NCBI RefSeq assembly: GCF_001424185.1
Contig: NZ_LMOM01000034.1
Span: forward strand, 2,364-17,996
Length of the DNA stretch: 15,633 bases
Source of the DNA: Deinococcus sp. Leaf326
Lineage (GTDB): Bacteria; Deinococcota; Deinococci; Deinococcales; Deinococcaceae
Direction of reading: 5' to 3'
In this document: piece by piece, positions 6,506-13,059 of the stretch
Layout: each line of letters opens with the position of its first letter
Position numbering within the stretch: position 1 is the stretch's first letter
Notes under the pieces: generated by a model
What the model was told of the DNA's origin: nothing
What the model saw: only the letters and a program-made list of their open reading frames with translations
Databases searched by the model: none
Position numbers and translations under genes: made by a program

Positions 6506-6620
6506 CCGCCTGACACGCTTAGGCACCCCGAGCTTCCATACGGCCATCAGGCGGAACAGTTCGCCCCGACCGAGAACACTCCACAAAAAACGCGGCTCCA
6601 TCCGCCAAGACCGGGCCGCG
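6506..6620 (+). promoter_or_regulatory. structured 5' leader of the peptide gene
   Basis: Two inverted repeats occur in the untranslated region. CCGCCTGA (6506-6513) pairs perfectly with TCAGGCGG (6547-6554) around a 33-base loop. CGCGGC (6591-6596) pairs with GCCGCG (6615-6620) around 18 bases and ends just before the ribosome-binding site AGAGGAGGA (6627-6635). The first could instead be a spaced protein operator. Which of these applies cannot be decided from the sequence. Confidence 0.35.
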
Positions 6621-6638
6621 CTCCTCAGAGGAGGACCC

Positions 6639-6797
6639 ATGCAGTCTACCCTTACGGTGGCCTGGTTAGCCCTGCTGTTGCTCGGCTTCGCCAACCCGGC
6701 ACCGATGCAGAGCCCGCAGGCTCTTGACACCATCCAGACGCCCACTTTTCCCTTCATTGCCGACATCAACCCCAAGCCCATCCCCGGCGGCGGCTGA
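6639..6797 (+). CDS. small exported peptide, candidate signalling pheromone precursor
   Basis: This 52-residue ORF has an excellent AGAGGAGGA four bases before its ATG. Residues 1-17 form a hydrophobic segment (LTVAWLALLLLGF at 5-17) with no charged residue before it. It is followed by ANPAP, a possible signal-peptidase region, and a polar, proline-rich tail QALDTIQTPT-FPFIADINPK-PIPGGG. No cysteine is present, so it is not a lipoprotein or a disulfide-linked toxin. The next gene, 54 bases downstream, encodes a TPR-like regulator with a DNA-binding domain. A short secreted peptide beside a TPR regulator is the arrangement of RRNPP-type cell-cell signalling (Phr-Rap, PapR-PlcR), so the C-terminal tail is a candidate signal. 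Family membership is not established; it could also be a leader peptide or an exported small protein of another kind. Confidence 0.65.
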   Translation: MQSTLTVAWLALLLLGFANPAPMQSPQALDTIQTPTFPFIADINPKPIPGGG

Positions 6798-6804
6798 TCC
6801 GGCT

Positions 6805-6822
6805 CCCTGGGCTCTCCCAGGG
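6805..6822 (+). terminator. hairpin between the peptide gene and its regulator
   Basis: CCCTGGG (6805-6811), loop CTCT, CCCAGGG (6816-6822): a perfect 7-bp stem 8 bases after the peptide stop codon. No T tract follows, so termination may be partial. It could act as an attenuator or as a stabilising 3' end of a short peptide transcript. Confidence 0.5.
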
Positions 6823-6837
6823 GCCCTCCGTTATCTC

Positions 6838-6843
6838 TACACT
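6838..6843 (+). promoter_or_regulatory. -10 box for leaderless transcription of the TPR regulator
   Basis: TACACT (TAnnnT) lies 8 bases before ATG 6852, with no Shine-Dalgarno sequence between, the pattern of a leaderless gene. No -35 match is obvious, because the upstream sequence is the hairpin. This box would let the regulator be transcribed separately from the peptide. Confidence 0.45.
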
Positions 6844-6851
6844 ACGTGGGC

Positions 6852-8531
6852 ATGCCCACCCGCCGCTCCGCCCGCCCCTCCAAACAGGACTTTACTGAGC
6901 TAAACGAAGCCCTGCAGCACCTATGTGCTCAAGGTGAGTTGGAACCGGCCTGCACCACCATCGAGCATGGATTGGCCCGGCAACCGCCATTCAAGATCCA
7001 GGAAGGCTGGGTGGCCTCGTTCGAGCAACTTCCCGCCGAGATCCGGGCCGGGCACCCCCAGGCCGCCTGGCTCAGCATCCGGCTGTATACACACATCCGG
7101 CAATTTGATGAGGCACTGGCCTTCACGGAGCAGGCTCGCCGAGGACTGTCGGAGGCGGAGTTCGCTCCTCTGACCGCCTACGAGGCCCTCTCACTCACCA
7201 GCCTGGGTCACCACCAGCAGGCCCTCGACGTCCTGGCGCCTGTGCTGGACGATCTCTCTGGTCTGGCGGCCGGGACCGGCTGGCGTGCACAGGGCCAGGC
7301 CCTGGAGTCGCTGCGACAGGAGGGCTGGCAAGCCGCTTACGTGCGGGCGCGGAGTTTCCTGCAGGGCCGCCCCCTGGGTCTGGTCTGTCTTCAGGAGGGC
7401 ATGGCACTGGACCTTTCTGGACAGTTTGCGCAGGCCCGCGATCTCTGGCGTCAGGCCCTCCCGCTTCTTCAGGAGGACCCTGTCTACGTGGCCTGGCTGC
7501 GGCATGCCCTGGGCAATTCCTTCCTGCGCTTCGCCCTCCCCGAAGCCGAGGACCACTTTCTCGCCATGGAGCAGGCCGTCCGTGACGAGTTGGCGGCGCT
7601 CTTCCGGCCCTGGGCCGCCTGCGGCCTCGCGGCAGCGCGGCTGGCACAGGGCGAGTGGCCCCGTGCCCTGTCAGGCTACCGCCGGGCCATCCGCCTGGCC
7701 CAGGAGCCGATAGACCAGCGGCTGGCCTGGCGGGGGCTAGGCTATACGCAGCGCCTGATGGGCAAGCCGGAACTGGCCCTGGAGGCCTTACAGAAGGCCA
7801 CATCCATCACCCCCGAGAATGTGGCGAGCGGACAGTCCTGGGTCTACGTGGATATCGCCGCCTGCTATGCCCAGCTCGGTCGGCCGAAGGAGGCATGGGC
7901 CGCCCTGGAGCGTACGGGGCCGATGGGATGGGATGATCAGGAACGTGGCTCAATTGTCCGGGCGGCCCTAGCCTATCAGGCCGGTGATCTCGCCGAGGCG
8001 ACCCGGCAGCTGTCCTCCGTGCACATAGACGCCTTGTGGGTGCGAGAGGAAGCCCATTGTTTTCCTGACCTGTTCGACACCTGTGCCCCGCAACGCCCCG
8101 TGCCCCTGAGTTACAGCGGGCAGCTCCAGGTCGAGGTCCATGCCCTGGGGCCGCTGCTGGTCAAGGTCAACGGGCGGCCGGTGCCTCTGCGCCCAACGGG
8201 CCGCGCCGGGGAACTGCTCGTGCTGCTGCTCGAACAGGGCAACCGCGCGGCTACCGAGGTGCTCGGCGACCTGCTGTATCCCAACGGCGCCCAGAAGCGC
8301 TCCAAGAGCCAGGCAGTCTGGGGACTGGTGCGGGAACTGCGCGAAATCCTGGGCTGGGAGGAAAGTGTCCTGGCGCAGGACGGCGTCTACCAGCTCGATC
8401 CTGCGGTCCAGTGGTGGTACGACGTACGTGAGGCGCTGGCCCGGGGCGAGGCGACGCCGCAGTTTCTCAGCGGCAACTATCAGGCCTGGGTCGTGGAGCG
8501 TAGCAATCTCCTGACCTTCCATGAGTCTTAG
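6852..8531 (+). CDS. TPR-repeat regulator with C-terminal winged-helix DNA-binding domain
   Basis: 559 residues from ATG 6852 (a GTG at 6846 would add two). Roughly residues 15-400 are a solenoid of helix pairs. The clearest TPR units are WRGLGYTQRLMGKPELALEA then LQKATSITPE (295-325), VYVDIAACYAQLGRPKEAWA (333-352) and EGMALDLSGQFAQARDLWRQ (183-202). Residues about 425-520 are a winged helix of the OmpR/SARP type: VHALGPLLVKVNGRPVPLRP, ELLVLLLEQ, then QAVWGLVRELREIL as recognition helix and a YQLDPAVQWWYDV wing. The tail FLSGNYQAWVVERSNLL recalls the linker that follows this domain in SARP-type regulators. The order, sensor first and DNA-binding last, is the reverse of RRNPP proteins. There are no transmembrane segments, so it is cytosolic. 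The exported peptide gene lies immediately upstream and is the proposed ligand source; this is inference. Confidence 0.82.
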   Translation: MPTRRSARPSKQDFTELNEALQHLCAQGELEPACTTIEHGLARQPPFKIQEGWVASFEQLPAEIRAGHPQAAWLSIRLYTHIRQFDEALAFTEQARRGLSEAEFAPLTAYEALSLTSLGHHQQALDVLAPVLDDLSGLAAGTGWRAQGQALESLRQEGWQAAYVRARSFLQGRPLGLVCLQEGMALDLSGQFAQARDLWRQALPLLQEDPVYVAWLRHALGNSFLRFALPEAEDHFLAMEQAVRDELAALFRPWAACGLAAARLAQGEWPRALSGYRRAIRLAQEPIDQRLAWRGLGYTQRLMGKPELALEALQKATSITPENVASGQSWVYVDIAACYAQLGRPKEAWAALERTGPMGWDDQERGSIVRAALAYQAGDLAEATRQLSSVHIDALWVREEAHCFPDLFDTCAPQRPVPLSYSGQLQVEVHALGPLLVKVNGRPVPLRPTGRAGELLVLLLEQGNRAATEVLGDLLYPNGAQKRSKSQAVWGLVRELREILGWEESVLAQDGVYQLDPAVQWWYDVREALARGEATPQFLSGNYQAWVVERSNLLTFHES

Positions 8532-8544
8532 ACACTTAGATTGA

Positions 8545-8604
8545 TTGACAGTACCAAGTGGACTGTTTCATATCGACACTCGCACGACGGGGTCCCTCTA
8601 TCGT
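8545..8604 (+). promoter_or_regulatory. candidate promoter(s) for the WYL regulator
   Basis: A perfect TTGACA lies at 8545-8550, but the sequence 17 bases on (TCATAT, 8568-8573) is a weak -10. Separately, TATCGT at 8599-8604 (TAnnnT) is 6 bases before GTG 8611, which fits leaderless transcription of that start. Either or both may be used. Confidence 0.4.
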
Positions 8605-8610
8605 CCGGGC

Positions 8611-9612
8611 GTGACCGCAAGTTCAGAAGATTCTGTCAGCAAGGAGAGCGCCCATGCGCGCAACGCCCGGCGCCTGTATTCCGTGATCGAGATGCTCCGG
8701 ATCAAGGAACGGAACGTCGAGGAACTGACCGAGCTCTTCGACGTCCCCCGGCGGACCATCCTGCGTGACCTCGCCGCCATAGACGAGATGGGCCTGGGCT
8801 TGCAGCGCTCGGCGCCCTACCGCTACAGGCTACCGGCCTGCGCCCAGGCGTTCCGGCCGGTTGAGGCGCTGGTGGTGCATGCCGCCACGCGGCTGCTCTA
8901 CCACCACGCCTCCAGCAAGAACCGGGAATACCTGCTGGCCCTGGAGAAACTCACCGCCGGTCTGCCCCCCGGCCTCCAGGACGTGATGCGGCGGTCCATT
9001 CAGGACCTCACGCCCCAGCTCCGCGGCGACGGCGCGCTGGAACGGGTCAGCGACGCCTGGATCAACCGCCGGTACATCGCCTTCGACTACATGGAGCCGA
9101 ACGGGGTGCCGGAGCGCTGCGAACTGGCCATCTACTTCGTCGAGATCTCGCGCGGCGACCTCGCGCCCTACGTGATCGGCTTCGACCGAAGCACCCGCGC
9201 CGCCATCCGGAGCTTCAAGCTGTCCCGCATGAAGCGCATCACCCTGCTGGACGATACCTACGCCATCCCCGGCGATTTCGACCCGAGGCTGCACCTCACC
9301 GACACCTGGGGCGTAGTAGGCCAGTCGCCCGAGAACGTCACCGTGACGCTGCGGTTCGCGCGGGAGGTGGCCTCTCGGGTGCTGGAGGGGGGCTACCCAA
9401 ACCTCACCGTCGAGGAGATGGGCCATGCCGACTACAGCCTGGTCGTCAAGGTGCAGGCGGGGCTGGACCCCACCGGTCAGTCCCGGGAACTCCTCTCCTG
9501 GATTCTACGCTGGGGGTCCTGCGTGGAGGTGCTGGACCCGCCTGAACTCCGGGCGCAGTGGCTCGAGGAAGCGCGGGCCATCGTGGCGAAATTCGGTCAG
9601 CCCACGAACTGA
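8611..9612 (+). CDS. WYL-domain transcriptional regulator (HTH + WYL, YafY/PafB type)
   Basis: 333 residues from GTG 8611. An N-terminal winged helix (ARRLYSVIEMLRIKERNVEE then LTELFDVPRRTILRDLAAID, about 17-60) is followed by a linker helix region and a WYL-type domain (RRYIAFDYMEPNGVPERCEL, then APYVIGFDRSTRAAIRSFKL at about 150-215). The WYL C-terminal extension follows (DTWGVVGQ, VTVTLRFAREVASRV, ELLSWILRWGSCVEVLDPPE at about 315). Such proteins are ligand-sensing DNA-binding regulators. The start is uncertain: a textbook AAGGAG-ATG at 8641-8656 is one base out of frame and reads only MRATPGACIP before a stop. If one base had been lost after ATGCGCGC, the original start would read MRANARRLYSV. 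The upstream in-frame GTG still gives an intact protein. Confidence 0.85.
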   Translation: MTASSEDSVSKESAHARNARRLYSVIEMLRIKERNVEELTELFDVPRRTILRDLAAIDEMGLGLQRSAPYRYRLPACAQAFRPVEALVVHAATRLLYHHASSKNREYLLALEKLTAGLPPGLQDVMRRSIQDLTPQLRGDGALERVSDAWINRRYIAFDYMEPNGVPERCELAIYFVEISRGDLAPYVIGFDRSTRAAIRSFKLSRMKRITLLDDTYAIPGDFDPRLHLTDTWGVVGQSPENVTVTLRFAREVASRVLEGGYPNLTVEEMGHADYSLVVKVQAGLDPTGQSRELLSWILRWGSCVEVLDPPELRAQWLEEARAIVAKFGQPTN

Positions 9613-10133
9613 GGTGGCCCGTGAGCTGGGGGTGCCGCTGGCCCGCGCGTCCTACCTGCTGGCCAAACTCCAGCGCGAGGAGATCGCCCGCGTGGAACGC
9701 ACCGAGGCCCGGGCGGGGGCGGCCCATCAAGCGCTACCGCGTGGCCGACACTTGGTTCGTGCCCTACGAGGTGACGGCGGCCGAGACGCTCGAAAGTTTC
9801 TGGGCGGCGCAACTTATCCCCCGCATGAACGGGGTCGCCGGGTTCGTGACCCGCCAGTTGCAGGAGCATCACCCGGTCTGGGGCTTCTGGATCTCCCGGG
9901 GCGAGGTCTACAACAACCTGGAAGTCGGGGATCAGCACGGGCCGGCGACCGACCTGCTCTCGGGCGACGAACCCCTGATGCTCACCGTCGCGGCCCTACG
10001 GCTGGCCGAGCCCCAGGCGAGACTGCTGAAACGGCGCCTGCTGGCCCTGCTCATGGAGGCCTCGTCCTGGGAGACAGCCGGCGCGACCGAATACACCCTG
10101 AGCCTGCTGTTCGTCAGGGGCAGCATCGAATAA
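9605..10133 (+). pseudogene. HTH regulator (ArsR/MarR-like winged helix), truncated and frameshifted
   Basis: In one frame from about 9608 the text reads TEVARELGVPLARASYLLAK then LQREEIARVERTEARAG, a winged helix-turn-helix recognition region. After a run of five G (9715-9719) the homology continues one base later: RPIKRYRVADTWFVPYEVTA, then ETLESFWAAQLIP, HHPVWGFWISRGEVYNN, LLKRRLLALLMEASSWETAG, stopping at 10133. Removing one G joins the halves as ARAG-RPIKRYRVAD. The first HTH helices and the start codon are missing, and the remaining part abuts the end of the WYL gene directly. I conclude a deletion at the 5' end plus a single-base insertion. The full gene was probably about 200 residues. 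If translated at all, a GTG at 9614 coupled to the preceding TGA would produce only a short peptide. Confidence 0.65.
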
Positions 10134-10172
10134 GGGGCGCAGCGTTCCGGGGGCGCAGGCCGGGCCGCGAAA

Positions 10173-10186
10173 CCTCCAGCCGGAGG
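10173..10186. terminator. possible short hairpin between converging genes
   Basis: CCTCC-AGCC-GGAGG forms a 5-bp stem between the ends of two converging genes. There is no T tract; the call is weak. Confidence 0.25.
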
Positions 10187-10221
10187 AGCTTCAGCTTTCC
10201 ACACCCCCCGCGTCCCTGCCC

Positions 10222-11544
10222 TTACCCGCCGGTGCCGAAGACCCCGAACTCGTAGAGCGAGTAGCCGTAGCCGGTGGCGCGCGCGGTGCCGTACAGCCGC
10301 ACGTAGCGCCCGCTACCGCTGACATTCAGGCTCTGGGTGCCGCCCGCGCCGCTGGTCGTGGAGTGCAGGGTGGTCCAGGCCCAGCCGTCGTTCGACACCT
10401 GAATCTGGAAAGCCTTGCCGTAAGCCGCCTCCCACTGGAGCGAGACCCGGCACAGGGAGCGCACGCTGCCCAGGTCCACCTGAATCCACTGCGGATCGGC
10501 GAACGCGCTCGACCAGCGGGTGCCCGTATTGCCATCGAAGGCCGCGCCCGCTGCCATGCCGCCGCTCTCAGCCGAGGACGCCGTGGCTACCCTGCCCTGC
10601 GCTAGGTTGACCGTCCCACACGCCGCCTCCCCCCCGCCCGACCCCGCCGCGCCCGGCAGCGAGAGGTAGTACTGCCCCAGTTCGGTCAGCTGCCCGTTGG
10701 CGCCCAGGAGGCTGGTGAAATGCGTATCGTTACTCCAGCGGCCCGTGAACCACGCGTAGCGGAACACGTCGCTGCGGGCCTCCAGCGTGGTCACCATGTC
10801 GGCCATCTGGGCCTTCTGCTTGGCGACACTGTCGATCTGGGCACTGCCGTCGCCGCTGTGCCAGTTGGCGAATTCGGTGACCCAGAAGGGCTTGCCGTAC
10901 TTTTTCAGGCGGTCAAGCTGTCCGGCCAGGCCGTAGTCGTACCAATGGAAGCCTAGGTAGTCGATCTGGGGGTCACGGCCGCCGTTCTTGCCCCGGTACG
11001 CCGAGTAGAAGGCGTCGAGCCAGACGACTGGGTCATTGTAGGCACTCATGGTGCCCCAGGTGATCTGCGGCCCCACCAGCTTGACGCCCGTGTCGCGCGC
11101 CACCTGCTCATAGCGGGGCCAGACGTCGGCGGCCTGCGTGGGCGTAAGGTTGGCCTGATCGGTGAGGTTCGGCTCATTCATGACCAGGAGGTATTTGACC
11201 GCCGGGTCGGCCTTCAGGCGGCTGGTGACCGCCGCGGCGTCGAAATTCCCATTCCAGACCATCGGCACGAAATCCATGCCGTAGGTCGAGGCCGCGTTCT
11301 GGGGCGCGCCGCTGTTGGGGGCCGGGCTCCAGTTGTACCACCAGCTCACGCCCGGGGCGAGGGCGGCGAGATCGGGCGTGGTGGCCAGATCGTAAGCCAG
11401 GCCGCGCTTGGCACTCTTGGTCGTCGCCTGGGCGGTAAAGGACGGCGTGGCTGCCGACTCCGAAACCACAGGGGCGGGCTGCTGCCCACAGGCCCCCAGG
11501 ATGAGGGTGAGGGACAGAAGACGCGAGAGGGACAGGCGTGTCAT
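10222..11544 (-). CDS. lipoprotein glycoside hydrolase (GH128-like) with F5/8 type C domain
   Basis: The 440-residue protein has a lipoprotein signal (LTLILGAC, Cys19), so it should be anchored at the cell surface. Residues about 45-295 form a (beta/alpha)8 glycosidase of the Asl1/GH128 type: GVSWWYNWSPAPN, FVPMVWNGNFD, LLVMNEPNLTDQANLTP with Glu124 as probable acid/base, YLGFHWYDYG, PFWVTEFANWHSGDGS with Glu224 as probable nucleophile, and RYAWFTGRWSNDTHF. GH128 enzymes act on beta-1,3-glucans. After a GSGGG linker, residues about 310-437 are a discoidin / F5/8 type C (CBM32-like) carbohydrate-binding domain (VATASSAESGG, FDGNTGTRWSS, PQWIQVDLGS, GRYVRLYGTARATGYGYSLY). Both catalytic acids and both domains are intact. 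Its ATG overlaps the stop of a 43-codon ORF. The substrate here is inferred from family only. Confidence 0.9.
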   Translation of the reverse strand: MTRLSLSRLLSLTLILGACGQQPAPVVSESAATPSFTAQATTKSAKRGLAYDLATTPDLAALAPGVSWWYNWSPAPNSGAPQNAASTYGMDFVPMVWNGNFDAAAVTSRLKADPAVKYLLVMNEPNLTDQANLTPTQAADVWPRYEQVARDTGVKLVGPQITWGTMSAYNDPVVWLDAFYSAYRGKNGGRDPQIDYLGFHWYDYGLAGQLDRLKKYGKPFWVTEFANWHSGDGSAQIDSVAKQKAQMADMVTTLEARSDVFRYAWFTGRWSNDTHFTSLLGANGQLTELGQYYLSLPGAAGSGGGEAACGTVNLAQGRVATASSAESGGMAAGAAFDGNTGTRWSSAFADPQWIQVDLGSVRSLCRVSLQWEAAYGKAFQIQVSNDGWAWTTLHSTTSGAGGTQSLNVSGSGRYVRLYGTARATGYGYSLYEFGVFGTGG

Positions 11545-11672
11545 GATGGACCTCGCAGGTGGGGCACCAGAACGGCCGGGCGGGGGGCTTCGGTCGGCAG
11601 CGCAGGAGTCCAGGGAGCACGGGTCTGGCCTGCGCGCAGGGTACGGGCGCTCTGGAAAATCGGAAACGACAT
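11541..11672 (-). CDS. 43-residue ORF translationally coupled to the glycosidase
   Basis: ATG 11672 follows a near-perfect CAGGAGG (11677-11683) with 4 bases between. The frame runs 43 codons and its TGA (11543-11541) overlaps the glycosidase ATG (ATGA), a typical coupling arrangement. The product starts MSFPIFQSARTLRAG and is rich in Pro, Arg and Ala (RAPWTPALPTEAPRPAVL), with no signal peptide, membrane segment or family that I recognise. It may be a leader that sets the translation rate of the lipoprotein, or a small protein in its own right. The glycosidase has only a weak site (GAGGT) of its own, which favours a coupling role. Confidence 0.55.
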   Translation of the reverse strand: MSFPIFQSARTLRAGQTRAPWTPALPTEAPRPAVLVPHLRGPS

Positions 11673-11739
11673 GGCGCCTCCTGGGATCCGGTGGGGACGG
11701 GAAGTCGAGATTCGACTGGACGAGTTGTGTCTCGTGACC

Positions 11740-11770
11740 AAAATATAGCGCTATATTTTTGAAGCGGCAA
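11740..11770 (-). promoter_or_regulatory. promoter with a perfect 20-bp palindromic operator
   Basis: On the minus strand TTGCCG (11770-11765) and TATATT (11747-11742) are spaced by exactly 17 bases, a good promoter for the leader ORF and glycosidase. The -10 and adjoining spacer lie in a perfect palindrome, AAAATATAGC followed by GCTATATTTT (11740-11759). A dimeric regulator bound there would block the promoter. It is A/T-rich in otherwise GC-rich DNA, so it stands out. Confidence 0.6.
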
Positions 11771-12080
11771 GGGGTCGGCGGGAAAACTGCGCGAAATCCA
11801 GCAGCTCACGACGCGGCCATGCTTATGAGGGTGCTCTCGGACAGCACCGGGGGCGCAGGTGAAGCCGGCCTGTCTGTGATACCCACCGCCCTATACCTCT
11901 CGGCCGACTCTGGCCCGCCCGAGCCGGGAAGCTGGACGTGGCGAACCGGCCGGGATGACACTGGGGACACCCTGGAAGCGCAGTCGGGAGAGGCGGGCCA
12001 ATAACGCCCCTCTAGCTGGACCGTCCTCAGAGGCCGCACTCGGCACGGGGGAACGGCCGGAGTGCTTGAATGATGGTGTG
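11771..12080. other. intergenic stretch without a supported gene
   Basis: A forward frame runs through most of it to 12004, but it lacks a ribosome-binding site, a leaderless box and any recognisable motif, so I do not call it. TTGAAT at 12066-12071, 9 bases before the next ATG, is the only promoter-like trace. Confidence 0.35.
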
Positions 12081-12614
12081 ATGGCAAAGCTGGGCATTCC
12101 CACTCCACTCTCCTGCTTGGTCGAAGGAACCTGTGGGGGTCACGCCGAACGGGTGGGGCTGCTGGCGTCCCGAATCGCTTTCCTGTTGAAGCTGGATGTG
12201 GAGCTGGCCCTGGTCGCTGGGTATCTGCATGACGTAGGGAAGGTCTGTGTCTGCCCAAGTGTGTTGAACAAGCCTGGACCGTTGACCACGCTGGAGCGAC
12301 AGGCGATGCAGCACCACGCGGCCTATGGGGCACAGCTGGTGCAGGAAGGGTGGCCGGCGGTACCGGCGGAGGTCGTGACCGCCGTGCTGCGGCACCATAA
12401 GCGGCTGGACGGCCAGGGCTATCCCGGGCGTCAGATGGAGTTGGACCCGTTGAGCGCGGCGGTGGCGGACATCTATGACGCACTCACACAGCCGTGGGTC
12501 TACCGCCCTTGGGTGTGGGCTGGGCCAGAGTTGGTGCAGGCCTTGTTCGCACAGGCCTTGCCGAGAGCGCCTCTGCTGGCCTTGTGTTCGTTGGTCGGGC
12601 TGCGCCCCTCCTGA
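12081..12614 (+). CDS. stand-alone HD-GYP domain protein
   Basis: 177 residues, nearly all one HD-GYP domain. The conserved ligands can be followed in order: His21 in GGHAERVG, His50-Asp51 in YLHDVGK with Lys54, His78/79 in MQHHAAYG, His105-His106 in LRHHKRLDGQGYPG, Gly-Tyr-Pro at 113-115, and Asp130 in AVADIYDAL. HD-GYP enzymes hydrolyse cyclic di-GMP or related dinucleotides with a di-iron centre. Every metal ligand I can check is present. There is no receiver or sensor domain, which is unusual since most are fused to one. An upstream in-frame start (11955) would add 42 residues that look non-coding. ATG 12081 is where homology begins, and no Shine-Dalgarno precedes it, so it may be leaderless. 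The 42-residue tail after YRPW is not diagnostic. Confidence 0.82.
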   Translation: MAKLGIPTPLSCLVEGTCGGHAERVGLLASRIAFLLKLDVELALVAGYLHDVGKVCVCPSVLNKPGPLTTLERQAMQHHAAYGAQLVQEGWPAVPAEVVTAVLRHHKRLDGQGYPGRQMELDPLSAAVADIYDALTQPWVYRPWVWAGPELVQALFAQALPRAPLLALCSLVGLRPS

Positions 12615-13025
12615 AGTGCGAGGGCGCTGGCAGGCGGGATAGGAGCATGATCGGTCGAGGCCTGGTCATACTCGGATTGTCAGCGCGTTTCTGGTTGGCC
12701 GCGCAATACCTGGGACTCGCCGCCTCAACGCCTCTCCCTGGGAGGCTTGATGGCCGGTGGTCTTGTCACCCTCCTGTGAGGAGTGCTACGCAATAGTTCC
12801 AAATTGATCCCTGACTTCACTCCGTAGGACTCATCTGATTCCTGCGCCACCTTCCCACTTCGCTCGTCTCCCCATGACTCTCCCTCACCGTCATCAGGCC
12901 GCTTCCTGTCTCTTTGAGCTGACTCCATCAATGACTGGGATCTACGAGGTCCCCACCCTCACCCCCTGGGCGCGAGGACGGCGATCACTCTGAATAGCTC
13001 CGTTCCCATCAGCCTGAATAACCTC
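12615..13025. other. intergenic stretch, no gene seen
   Basis: About 410 bases hold one hairpin (see 12725-12750) and a C/T-rich tract around 12840-12970. No frame on either strand has both a plausible start and protein-like composition. A large 5' leader or a degraded gene cannot be excluded. Confidence 0.4.
12725..12750 (+). terminator. hairpin downstream of the HD-GYP gene
   Basis: GCCTCTC-CCT-GGGAGGC (12730-12746) pairs over 7 bases with one G-T pair, and the flanking TCAA/TTGA can extend the stem past a bulged C. It lies about 110 bases after the stop and has no T tract, so termination is possible but not certain. Confidence 0.35.
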
Positions 13026-13051
13026 TATAACTCCTCCCCTTTGACAAGGAG
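13026..13051 (+). promoter_or_regulatory. -10 box and ribosome-binding site of the RCC1-repeat lipoprotein gene
   Basis: TATAAC (13026-13031) is a good -10. TTCCCA (13003-13008), 17 bases upstream, is a weak -35. AAGGAG (13046-13051) is 8 bases before ATG 13060 and fixes that start. Confidence 0.5.
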
Positions 13052-13059
13052 TTCCCACC

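Noticed and set aside
11759..12004. Forward frame of 81 codons after the palindrome
   Set aside because: No ribosome-binding site or family motif. It overlaps the promoter elements of the opposite strand.
12725..12931. Minus-strand frame after the HD-GYP gene
   Set aside because: No ribosome-binding site, no recognisable motif, and it reads through the candidate terminator hairpin.
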